From Euperipatoides rowelli (lineage: Eukaryota; Onychophora; Udeonychophora; Euonychophora; Peripatopsidae): DNA of 11,258 nt. The stretch lies in assembly GCA_003024985.2 (NCBI GenBank), contig PXIH01S0003505.1; one strand, written 5' to 3'. The position numbers and the translations under genes were made by a program. The notes beneath the pieces are model-generated. The model worked only from the letters and a program-made list of their open reading frames with translations. It did no database searches and was not told where the DNA came from. This document shows, one piece after another, positions 1 through 6,395 of this stretch. The stretch's first letter is position 1, and the number at the start of each line of letters is the position of its first letter.

Positions 1-39
1 ACACACACAGAAATTTTATAGAGGGGAAAAAAAAAAAAA
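1..39. repeat. Microsatellite/homopolymer edge: (AC)n and A13
   Basis: The window opens inside an (AC) dinucleotide run (1-9) and reaches a G4A13 tract at 23-39. The left limit of the AC run is outside the window. This is simple sequence with no coding potential. Confidence 0.85.
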
Positions 40-125
40 CACATTTTATAAGTTTTTACAAATTTACAAATATAATTTGCCTCCACCGGTATTGATTGGC
101 CCTTTATTTTTTTTCTTCATTAGTT

Positions 126-178
126 CGGTGAAAAACCAGTTTACAAACATTTATCGGTGAAAAAACCGGTTTGTGAAA
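126..178. repeat. Short tandem duplication, about 29-bp period
   Basis: Two imperfect copies of a roughly 23-bp unit lie at 126-148 and 155-178. Both begin CGGTGAAAAA, continue with CC(A/G)GTTT and end in a purine-rich tail. The second copy carries one extra A and the palindrome ACCGGT. A further ACCGGT lies at about 86-91, so a longer CCGGT-rich repeat may be present. Function is unknown; this is a simple local duplication or a fragment of a decayed repeat. Confidence 0.6.
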
Positions 179-340
179 TATCGATTTTTTTTCAACACTA
201 GTAGGTATGTTAGTAATTTTCGGATTAGGTTGTACCGGTAGTTAATTTAGATGTTTTATCTAGTCGACAACTACTGAGAAGTGGACCTGTTGCTTCATCT
301 ATATACTGTAGGATATATAAAATCCATCTGATAAGTGGCA

Positions 341-428
341 CACAAAAAAAGGCAGATTGTGCAATGTTCTGGGTGGGTGTATATGTCACAAAAAATGTCA
401 GATTGTGCTGATGTTCTGTGTGGGTTTA
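341..428. repeat. Diverged tandem duplication, 46-bp period
   Basis: Two copies of a roughly 42-bp unit lie at 341-382 and 387-428. Shared blocks in order are CACAAAAAA, CAGATTGTGC, ATGTTCTG and GTGGGT followed by TAT. They differ by a few substitutions and one small indel, so the duplication is not recent. No reading frame runs through both copies in a convincing way. Confidence 0.75.
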
Positions 429-489
429 TCGTCTAGTTGTAGTATATGTAAGTTGTTAACCCTTCATTTCACCGAATAGGACTAGACGA
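429..489. repeat. Inverted repeat with perfect 9-bp arms
   Basis: TCGTCTAGT at 429-437 is the exact reverse complement of ACTAGACGA at 481-489. The intervening 43 bases include TTAACCC (456-462), the same start seen in the TTAA-flanked fold-back at 5397 and close to the terminus at 10914. The structure could be part of a decayed fold-back element that overlaps the candidate exon just downstream. Chance is also possible for arms of this length. Confidence 0.4.
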
Positions 490-567
490 CCCCTGCCTCA
501 TATCCCCTCAATCAAGACAGACGAACCAGAACTGGACTGTCTGCCCTCCGCAAGGATTGACATGTAG
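480..567 (+). CDS. Candidate terminal exon of an unidentified gene (partial)
   Basis: This is a GC-richer island with an open + strand frame from 460 to the TAG at 565-567. A possible 3' splice site (pyrimidine-rich stretch ending GAATAG) precedes base 480. The last residues read IKTDEPELDCLPSARIDM, an acidic tail with codons such as CTG, ATC, AAG and GAC that differ from the AT-rich flanks. IKTD fits the sumoylation consensus (hydrophobic-K-x-acidic), which is weak evidence alone. An AATAAA at 572-577 is only 5 bases past the stop, unusually close; another lies at 724-729. If real, the rest of the gene is left of the window. I do not recognise the protein. Against it: the frame is only about 30 codons, the minus strand is also partly open here, and TTAACCC at 456 suggests a repeat terminus. 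Confidence 0.3.
518..543. other. Imperfect hairpin
   Basis: CAGAC (518-522) pairs with GTCTG (539-543), and inside it CCAG (526-529) pairs with CTGG (532-535) around a two-base loop. The two stems are separated by a 3-by-3 internal mismatch. It lies inside the candidate exon and may be incidental. Confidence 0.35.
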
Positions 568-1128
568 GAAAAATAAAATTACTTTCACATAACCTTCCCT
601 AACTTCACCCCAATCTGTGAATAGTAGCCTATGCATATTGTGGCACACAGCACCTTACTCAGTGCTAGCCGACAAACACTTTATTTATTTGAAGTTGTCA
701 CCTTGTTAATCACAGCCCAAAAAAATAAATCACATATTAATCTCTATAATTCTATAATTAAAGGAAGCATATTTATTTGTTAATCATAAAATGGAACCAA
801 TTTCTTGTAATTTTAGGAGCATTCACCAGATTCATATTGTTACTACACTATAATTTAAGTTATAAAATTACAATTAAACAACAGATGATCAGTGTCTTCA
901 GGAAGATGACAATAAATACATTCCTGTGTTATCTATATATTAATACGTGAAGAGAAAACTTTGTACCCCTTTTTAAGCATATTGTGCGCATGGAGGAGTG
1001 TGAGATTTGGCAGAGTTAAAGTTTATATGGAGAAAAAGTGCAGAAAGCTAAAATTTATATATAATATACAGTATGTTACAAATACATTAAATTAAATTAA
1101 ATATTTCACATCATTGTTTACGTTGTGA
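568..1128. other. AT-rich stretch without a recognisable gene
   Basis: The stretch contains scattered AATAAA or AATAAAT hexamers (572, 724), one TAGCCTA word (625-631) and one TACAGTAT word (about 1068). Stops are frequent in all frames and nothing resembles an RNA gene. It could be 3' flanking DNA of the candidate exon at 480-567 or plain intergenic or intronic sequence. Confidence 0.6.
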
Positions 1129-1143
1129 CGGACTATAACAGTC
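1129..1143. other. Short hairpin
   Basis: GGACT and AGTCC flank a 5-base spacer, giving a 15-base fold-back. It is short enough to be fortuitous. A second small one, TGGTC and GACCA with a 7-base loop, lies at 1212-1228. Confidence 0.3.
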
Positions 1144-1578
1144 CTTTTATAAATGTGATACAAATGGCGAGTGAATGAAATTTTCTTATTTTATCTTCTC
1201 TTATAAGTTATTGGTCAAATTTCGACCACTGGGATTACTAGTATCTATTAATTCACCAAATTTTAGTTGAAAGCCATTATAAATTCATTAAAAAAACTCA
1301 CAAAGCAGGCCTTAAGTAGCTTTTTCCACAACTAGTCCTTCTAACAGTGGTCATCTGGGCATAAAATTCATTAATTCGTATATCTCTGAACCTCAAATTA
1401 TTATTTAAAAAAATATTTACCCTAGCCTACATAATCACTTACAGCTTGTTTCTGCATTATAAATGATAGCTAAGTCTGATAAAAATATTTGGTGTTTTTC
1501 TCAAGGGGGTCATCTATGATCTATATCAGGTGTAAAGTGGGGGGAGGGATTATAATAAATGTGATAATATATGACAAT
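1144..1578. other. AT-rich stretch without a recognisable gene
   Basis: Apart from a small hairpin at 1212-1228, a TAGCCTA word at 1423-1429 and a purine-rich patch near 1537-1550 (G6 then A then GGG), nothing recognisable is present. All frames are broken by frequent stops. Confidence 0.6.
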
Positions 1579-1588
1579 GGGGGGGGGG
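1579..1588. repeat. G10 homopolymer
   Basis: Ten consecutive G follow ATGACAAT in otherwise AT-rich DNA. It is the first of five runs of nine or more G or C between here and 4010. Such runs are unstable in replication and in sequencing, so the length may vary between individuals or be inaccurate. Confidence 0.85.
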
Positions 1589-1649
1589 TGGAATGTGATG
1601 TCACAATTTTTCAAAAAAATCAACAAATCTTAATATGCATTGTAAATTA

Positions 1650-1760
1650 AACGCAGGCATATCCCGCAAGTATGGATATATTTACAGAAGTGTCATACCC
1701 CTGTTCACGTACACGTGCTTCACCAGAATGGTCCAGACATGTTATCATTATTATAATAAA
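1650..1760 (+). other. Segment open in all three + strand frames, weakly coding-like
   Basis: From about 1650 to 1745 all three + strand frames lack stops, uncommon at this base composition. After a TTTACAG (1681-1687), which could act as a 3' splice site, one frame reads KCHTPVHVHVLHQNGPDM and closes at a TAA soon after. A CACGTG E-box palindrome lies at 1712-1717. The frames disagree on which would be coding, there is no strong pyrimidine tract, and no family is recognised. I record it as a low-confidence exon candidate only. Confidence 0.12.
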
Positions 1761-2032
1761 AAATGCTTTAAGAATATTCATTTTACTTTATTTTATATTT
1801 AAAAAATTAAAATATATTTCATATAAATAGCCTATATGTTTAATATATCTTATTATATACTTATCTTTTTTATTTATTTTTAATGAATTAATAAATTCTT
1901 TAATCCATTAAAAATTTGTGATGTAATTTCATATAAGGGGTAATTTTGTAAATAGAGTGTCAAGCAATAGGACACAATAAGTGACATTTACCATGTTTTT
2001 AACATTGCGCATGTATTTCTGTCATATGGAAG
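1761..2032. other. Very AT-rich stretch without a recognisable gene
   Basis: The stretch is dominated by A and T runs, with one TAGCCTA word at 1828-1834 and a GTGTC/GACAC hairpin at 1957-1975. No open frame of interest and no RNA gene features are seen. Confidence 0.6.
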
Positions 2033-2181
2033 GGCTGACGGCGATTGTGTTAAAATCGAAATCGATCAAAAAAGGTTTATTACATCTCTTATGATAGGGT
2101 TAAGCATAGTGGGTTTTTAAAATATGTAGTAGCCTAGAAGTTAGGGTGCAGGGCTATGGTAAGGTTAGGACTGTAAATAAA
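2033..2181 (-). mobile_element. Partial, decayed copy of the MITE found at 5861-6119
   Basis: Bases 2141-2181 match the reverse complement of about 5979-6020. Across the 37 positions I aligned there are four substitutions, and the other copy has an extra tandem TAGGACT. A second anchor, GGCTGACGG at 2033-2041, matches the reverse complement of CCGTCAGCC at about 6078-6086. A further segment near 2079-2100 (TATTACATCTCT then TAGGGTT) resembles the region between the anchors. The terminal inverted repeat is not clearly preserved, so the fragment ends are approximate. It is non-coding and is oriented opposite to the 5861 copy. Confidence 0.65.
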
Positions 2182-2202
2182 AAAATAAAGCTGCTATACA
2201 CT

Positions 2203-2310
2203 GTAGAGTTGCCAGATGTTCACTTTTCACCGGACATGTCCTCTTTTGCGACTAAAGATAAAACGTCCGGGGGGGGGTTTGAATAAGACTATTTTGACCT
2301 CTTTTCTAGC
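2203..2310. mobile_element. Probable remnant of an interspersed repeat with CCGGACATGTCC core
   Basis: Following GTAGAGTTGCCAGATGTTC there is the 10-bp perfect palindrome GGACATGTCC (2232-2241). CCGGAC (2230-2235) is inverted as GTCCGG (2265-2270), and CCTCTTTT recurs at about 2240 and 2299. This mix of CGTCCGG and CCTCTTTT blocks looks like a dispersed repeat I have met in animal genomes, but I cannot name the family from sequence alone. No terminal repeats or target duplications are visible. A G9 run (2269-2277) lies inside. Confidence 0.4.
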
Positions 2311-3420
2311 ATTTAACATTTTTTTACACATTTTTCACATGTTTTTTTTTTAAAAAAAAGCTTCAAATTTGACTAAATTATTTGACGTGTTTTTATTTTT
2401 TGTAGGCTAGTTCACGCAAATAAAATTGTTTGTTTTGACAAATACGACAAAAAAAAATTCAAATAAAGATTTTAATTAAAATAAAGATGTTAAAATTATT
2501 TTTATAAATTGCATTGTGAAAATATAATAAAACGTTTTTTTAAACATACCATATTTGTTTTTTATGTAGAATTAAAGTAAATACTGTACAATAATGATTG
2601 CACTGACATTAGCTAGCTTTTACAATAAACAATGTTAATATCAAAAATACCCAAAGTGTTTTAAATTAATGAAGATAAGTTGAGTGCAGTGTTGGCTGGT
2701 AAGGTAGGTGATTGCCAACAAAGCCCCCAGCTTCTGCCCTACCAAAAAAAATTTTTTTTTTTTTTTTATAGAAACTGGATAAAATTCAAAAGTAATCTAT
2801 CTTTGACTTTTCTTTAATTTTTTTGTATTTTCTTTTCATTCAGACTGCAAAAATAAGTTTATCATTTAAATAAAAATAAAGATAGGGTGTGTGATAATGC
2901 TATTGATATAGTATTAACCTGTGACCACTGACCAGTAATTATAAATTAGGATATACTATATCGGTGTTCAGTAAGGATTTGAATTTTATACTGCAAGTTA
3001 TTATTAATGATAATAAAAATAGTTTAAAAGTCAGTCTATAAATTTTTTACGCACCTGTCAAAATTTTATACTGTAGTAAAATTATTTTCAAAATTATAAA
3101 TTTATACATTTGTAAAGATAAAACTTTTTTTGTACAAGCAGTCAAATATTACAAATTGTAAAAGCATTTACATTTAGTAGAACAATGTTTTTAAAAATAT
3201 GCTGGACTTTGAAAGAAAGTCAGGCTTATATGCGGTAGGCTATTGAAAGAGGTGAAATTGCAGCAAATGAAAAATATACCTAGAAAATAAAAATAAATAT
3301 TTTTTCAACATTATAAAAATATGAAATATTTATTTTTAATGAATACAACTTTTTGTATGTTATTTAAGTTAGGCCTATTTTAAGTTTCAGCATTTTTTAA
3401 CAATCAGCAGAGCTCATCTT
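2311..3420. other. Long AT-rich stretch without a recognisable gene
   Basis: About 1.1 kb of AT-rich DNA with an A8T16 block (2744-2767), a GTTGGC/GCCAAC hairpin (2691-2719), and two ATACTGTA words (about 2581 and 3068). It also holds two TAGGCTA words (2403, 3236) and a TAGGCCTA (3370-3377). Stops are dense in all six frames. It may be intron or intergenic DNA. Confidence 0.6.
2744..2767. repeat. A8T16 homopolymer pair
   Basis: Eight A are followed directly by sixteen T. Such a tract can form a self-complementary fold-back and is expected to be length-variable. Confidence 0.8.
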
Positions 3421-3475
3421 AAGTATTTAAAAACCTTCCACGGGATCCACCCCTGGAACACGTTTGGTGTTATAA

Positions 3476-3487
3476 CCCCCCCCCCCC
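3476..3487. repeat. C12 homopolymer
   Basis: Twelve consecutive C follow GTTATAA. It belongs to the cluster of long G/C runs between 1579 and 4010. Confidence 0.85.
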
Positions 3488-3583
3488 AACTGATATCATA
3501 CACACAGAACTGTACTAGCAACCTCCCCCAGATACAACACTCACTAGTGACTAGAAAAAAATTTACTTTTTTACTAGAGGTGA

Positions 3584-3604
3584 GGGGGATGGGATGGGGT
3601 GGGG
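3584..3604 (+). other. G-quadruplex motif on the + strand
   Basis: Four G-runs of 5, 3, 4 and 4 bases are separated by loops of AT, AT and T. This satisfies the usual G3+ with 1-7 base loop rule with very short loops, which favour a stable parallel quadruplex. Nothing around it identifies a promoter or gene that it might regulate. Confidence 0.75.
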
Positions 3605-3754
3605 AGCTTTTATTCAAATGTGCCGACAGGGCCTTTTTAAACCTGACCTCCACTGGTCAAGTGTTGACATGATAATCATTTTAGTCATATACTGTACCCT
3701 AAGTTTAAAAAAAAAAAACGAACAAAAATTTTACTCTTTGTTTATTCTACATCT

Positions 3755-3764
3755 CCCCCCCCCC
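3755..3764. repeat. C10 homopolymer
   Basis: Ten C follow TACATCT. It is one of the clustered G/C runs and creates a proline stretch in a spurious open frame. Confidence 0.8.
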
Positions 3765-3956
3765 TTAATTCTCCATCGCGCCAATGTTTTTAAATGGTGT
3801 TGTCATCTTGGATTCTTAGAATATGGCAGCCCTAATCCAGTGACTAAAATGTCACATTTGGACCGTGTTTCAAGACTCTTGTTATTAAATTGTGTACAAG
3901 TTGTGATGAAGGGGAGGGAATACAAAATATGAAAAAATATGTTATGTAGATTATGG

Positions 3957-3964
3957 GTGGTCCC
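3957..3964. repeat. Left target-site duplication of the hAT-type element
   Basis: GTGGTCCC directly precedes the left terminal inverted repeat and matches GTGGTTCC directly after the right one at 7 of 8 positions. Confidence 0.8.
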
Positions 3965-3984
3965 CAGTGGCGGATCTAGACATA

Positions 3985-4010
3985 TTTTTTTTTTTTTTGG
4001 GGGGGGGGGG
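3985..4010. repeat. T14G12 tract inside the hAT-type element
   Basis: Fourteen T are followed by twelve G without interruption, just inside the left end of the transposon. This is prone to slippage and the exact length should be treated with caution. Confidence 0.85.
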
Positions 4011-4240
4011 AGGAAGTTGGCTTCTGATGCCCCCAGTTTTTGTGTTTTTCCAAACAAAATATTTTGATAAGCTTTTTTTTTAAGTTGTATGGACGTTTTG
4101 TACTTCAAGTGTAAATAATTTAAGCTTTTTTTTTTTTTGGCTGTATGACATTTACATTTTGATAGCCCTTATATACTGTACAATTTTTTAACTTATACAG
4201 GCCATTTTGCTGCCCCCCTGATGTGGTACTCGAGGCACTG

Positions 4241-4261
4241 CCCCCTCTTGCCCCCCCTCCC
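4241..4261 (-). other. G-quadruplex motif on the minus strand at the transposon end
   Basis: On the + strand the runs are C5, TCTTG, C7, T, CCC. Read on the minus strand this gives G3, A, G7, CAAGA, G5, and the G7 can split into two runs with a one-base loop, meeting the four-run rule. It lies just inside the right TIR, mirroring the G-rich tract inside the left TIR. Confidence 0.5.
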
Positions 4262-4275
4262 TAGATCCGGCACTG

Positions 4276-4283
4276 GTGGTTCC
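4276..4283. repeat. Right target-site duplication of the hAT-type element
   Basis: GTGGTTCC directly follows the right terminal inverted repeat. It matches the left flank at 7 of 8 positions. Confidence 0.8.
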
Positions 4284-4906
4284 AAGGAAATAGTTACTTG
4301 AAGATAAATAAATGTAGCCTACTATAATTATTGTACATTTAAATTTTTTTTGAGGGACAAAAAATGCTATTATTTTATAAACTTGCGGTGGGGCCACAAG
4401 TTCAGTGTCCAAACTTATTACAGTTACTTCAAGCAATTACTTTTCGTCATTTGCTAGTTATTTTTAACTTATTAAAACAATATATTTTAGAATTGTCACG
4501 GTTTATGATTTATTACTAGCTTTTGTAATTTTCTCAATATAGTAGGCCTACTCTTTGAATGAACTTGTTCAACTGAAGACTATAGTGAAAAATTTTATAA
4601 GATAAATAATTGTTTTTAAATTATGTCAAACATTTTATGTATTTTTTTTTTTTGTTTTGTTTAAAAAGGTTATTGGCGCTTACGTCAGTCTGATTATTTA
4701 CTATAATGTGCTTCCAGACTGTTAAACATCGAAATTATTTAAAATTAAATTTGTTTAATGAACACAATGAGCTGGAAAATGCCTTCTCGTTTCTTTAAGT
4801 AGAAATCCCTAATTGTCAACTCCACAATATAAAACAGAAAAATGGTTCACATGACCAGTATTTGAAAGAGCAGTTTAATAATTGTATACATTTTTTTTTC
4901 GTCTTC
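4284..4906. other. AT-rich stretch without a recognisable gene
   Basis: The stretch contains TAGCCTA (4315-4321), TAGGCCTA (4543-4550) and several poly-T tracts. An 11-codon ATG-initiated frame near 4767-4800 is too short to support. No RNA gene or repeat boundary is visible. Confidence 0.6.
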
Positions 4907-4926
4907 AGAGAGAGAGAGAGAGAGAG
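4907..4926. repeat. (AG)10 microsatellite
   Basis: Ten perfect AG dinucleotides follow GTCTTC. This is a simple sequence repeat, likely length-variable between individuals. Confidence 0.95.
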
Positions 4927-5396
4927 CATACTTTACATTCCATCTTGATAACCAAGTAATTCTTCTTTACCCCCACTCAACTGTTCAATATCACAAGTGA
5001 TGCAACATCATTAGCCATTATGTCATTACTTTTATTTCTAGAAATGTTTGAATTTCAAAATCAATTTGAAAATAAACACGTTTAAAAATAATTTTGACCT
5101 AGCTTAATTTAATGTTTTAAAACAGTGCAATTTACTAACATTTTTCTATAAACTGGTCGTTTTTTTTTTCTTCTAGCCACTAAATAATGACTTTTTTTTT
5201 TCTTTCTGCCAGAAATTGATTAGCCAAGTAATTAAGAGTTGAATAATAATTTATTTTTTTGTTAACAAGTAATTTAAATAATAAGTTCAAAACTTTTACA
5301 TATTTTAAACTTTCAATTATTGGAAAAAAATTAATCAAAGTATTTTTTTAAAAATTTAAAATGAAAAACTTTTAATAAAATGCTTACATTCTTCGT
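4927..5396. other. AT-rich stretch with two acceptor-like pyrimidine tracts
   Basis: Two + strand tracts look like 3' splice sites: a T-rich run ending CTTCTAG (about 5161-5176) and another ending TTCTGCCAG (about 5191-5212). Neither is followed by a coding-like open frame, so they are probably incidental in T-rich DNA. Nothing else is recognisable. Confidence 0.5.
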
Positions 5397-5590
5397 TTAA
5401 CCCTCAACTGACGACGTTGGTGCACCCAGTGTGCTAATGTGCTTATTTAGACTAATTCATTTGTTTATGTATTTCCCAAATAAATACTTCCCCCCAAATG
5501 TACTTCAACGTTGAACATTAAAAAAAAAAAAACCGGCATCTAAAACATTTGGCGCACTGCGTAAGGTCGCCCAGTCGTCTAAGTAAATTT
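5397..5590. mobile_element. Decayed TTAA-flanked fold-back element (piggyBac-like MITE candidate)
   Basis: The left end is TTAA (5397-5400) followed by CCCTCAACTGACGAC. Inverted arms lie at about 5410-5439 and 5546-5579. Read in the same sense, the arms share GACGAC, then GG(T/C)G and CC, then CAGTG(T/C)GC and AATG, with indels between. TTAA target sites with termini beginning CC are typical of the piggyBac superfamily, hence the tentative class. The matching TTAA on the right is not preserved, so the right limit is approximate. The middle carries C6 and an A-run and has no coding capacity. A related terminus occurs at 10914, with 16 of 22 bases identical. The element is old and non-autonomous. 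Confidence 0.5.
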
Positions 5591-5773
5591 GATTTTTCGT
5601 CATAACATATTATTTAATTCAGGTGGCCAAAATTATACACTGATAATATTTTTTACAAATATAGAACATAATTTGTATTTACTGTAAAACATGTCTTGAA
5701 AGATCTCTGCTATTAGTCACCATCTGCCTTTGACACCAGAATTGCTTTGCACCGATCAATTTTTTATAGAAAT

Positions 5774-5810
5774 GACCTGTTAGTAAAGACCTGGTCTTTA
5801 CTAACAGGTC
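5774..5810. repeat. 37-bp palindrome with perfect 18-bp arms
   Basis: GACCTGTTAGTAAAGACC at 5774-5791 is followed by a single T and then by its exact reverse complement, GGTCTTTACTAACAGGTC, at 5793-5810. The first flanking bases on each side do not pair, so the palindrome ends abruptly. A perfect arm of this length with one central base is not expected by chance in 11 kb. It could be the core of a young fold-back element, the product of a palindromic repair event, or a cruciform-forming site. It lies 50 bp upstream of the MITE at 5861 but is not part of its TIR. Confidence 0.9.
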
Positions 5811-5860
5811 TAATGTGACGAGTGGCAAAATTTTAAAATCCCAAGCATTGAATTCAACCT

Positions 5861-6119
5861 TTGGTCAGATTTCGTTATCTGCCCACCAACATAATTAACG
5901 TTAGAAGTCGCACGACAACTAAAACATAGTAGCGTGTGGAATTAGTATTTTTTCTAGCCGATTTTAGTATATTTTCTTTACAGTCCTAAGTCCTAACCTT
6001 ATCGTAACCCTGAACCCTAAGATAATCTAGAGGTGAAATAATTATTTTCTGAGTGCAGATTTAGTTTCAACTTACTTCCGTCAGCCAGATTGGCGGGCAG
6101 ATAACGGATCTTGACCCAA
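5861..6119. mobile_element. MITE of about 260 bp with roughly 29-bp terminal inverted repeats
   Basis: The left arm (5861-5889) and the reverse complement of the right arm (6090-6119) share GGTCA, GAT and then CGTTATCTGCCC(A/G)CCAA. They differ by about two substitutions and small indels. CAACCT occurs at 5855-5860 and again at 6117-6122, so a 6-bp target duplication is possible, though it overlaps the last bases of the right arm. The interior contains a degenerate CCTAACC/AACCCT block (5985-6020) that recurs inverted at 2141-2181, showing a dispersed family. There is no coding capacity. The superfamily is not assigned, because the terminal motif does not match one I know. Confidence 0.78.
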
Positions 6120-6122
6120 CCT

Positions 6123-6379
6123 GTTTTGTAAGATTACAAGTTTCATCAAAGCCAAGGTTTTAGAAAAATATTTTGCTACTAAGTTAACGCCATAATTTCA
6201 ATTGATCAAATGTCAATTTGAATTACAGAATGTCAGATTTATTATTATCTAATATAGCCTACCATATTAAATATGTAAGCTTATTTAATGCAATTTTTTG
6301 TAATTTTAAAAAAATGGACTTCTTAATAAAAGTGGGCTGTTAAAGAATATGACAGTCTATTTGAATGATTCATGACTGT
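6123..6379. other. AT-rich spacer without a recognisable gene
   Basis: This spacer separates the MITE from the CTCF-like site. It contains one TAGCCTA word (6255-6261) and no open frame of interest. Confidence 0.6.
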
Positions 6380-6395
6380 CAGCGCCCTCTACTCA
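6380..6395 (-). promoter_or_regulatory. CTCF-like binding motif
   Basis: On the minus strand the sequence is TGAGTAGAGGGCGCTG. It agrees with the bilaterian CTCF core consensus CCASYAGRKGGCRSY at 13 of 15 positions, the mismatches being the first two bases. CTCF is a conserved zinc-finger insulator and looping protein. A GC-rich 16-mer of this kind stands out in the AT-rich flanks. The same word also occurs inside some transposable elements, so occupancy cannot be inferred from sequence. Confidence 0.4.

Larger units (their letters stand above)
3965..4275. mobile_element. Non-autonomous hAT-type DNA transposon (311 bp)
   Basis: The left end reads CAGTGGCGGATCTAG (3965-3979). The right end, read on the other strand, is CAGTGCCGGATCTAG (4261-4275); these 15-bp terminal inverted repeats differ at one base. 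The element is bounded by 8-bp direct repeats GTGGTCCC/GTGGTTCC. Eight-base target duplications and termini beginning CAG with a G-rich start are established hallmarks of the hAT superfamily. The interior has T14G12 just inside the left end, poly-T blocks, and C-rich runs near the right end. There is no transposase, so it could only have moved using an enzyme from elsewhere. The one-base mismatch in both the TIR and the duplication indicates an old insertion. Open frames crossing it are spurious. Confidence 0.88.

Noticed and set aside
2687-2930. CAGTGTTGGCTGGTAA and CCACTG as a possible second hAT-type pair
   Set aside because: The arms agree at about 12 of 16 positions but the flanking octamers (GTTGAGTG and ACCAGTAA) do not match, so there is no target duplication.
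3440-3455. GGGATCCACCCCTG, resembling a hAT right terminus (CAGGGGTGGATCC on the other strand)
   Set aside because: No partner terminus or matching 8-bp duplication of GAACACGT was found upstream, so it remains a chance or orphan match.
3414-3653. 79-codon minus-strand open frame
   Set aside because: It crosses the C12 run and the G-quadruplex motif, which remove stops on this strand. The composition (glycine run) reflects the homopolymer.
3594-3932. 112-codon + strand open frame, the longest in the window
   Set aside because: It runs through G-rich and C10 homopolymers (giving a lysine run and a proline run), has no recognisable domain, and no start context or splice signals. Its length is within chance for this window.
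3803-4108. 101-codon minus-strand open frame
   Set aside because: It spans the left boundary of the hAT-type element; the proline and lysine runs come from the T14G12 tract.
4188-4436. 82-codon minus-strand open frame
   Set aside because: It crosses the right TIR and target duplication of the hAT-type element, and its glycine-rich part is the C-rich subterminal tract.
5155-5215. Two 3' splice-site-like pyrimidine tracts
   Set aside because: Neither is followed by an open, coding-like frame, and poly-T runs are common throughout this region.
5690-5770. Minus-strand open segment upstream of the 37-bp palindrome
   Set aside because: Two frames are open at once over about 30 codons with no signals; this is expected by chance.
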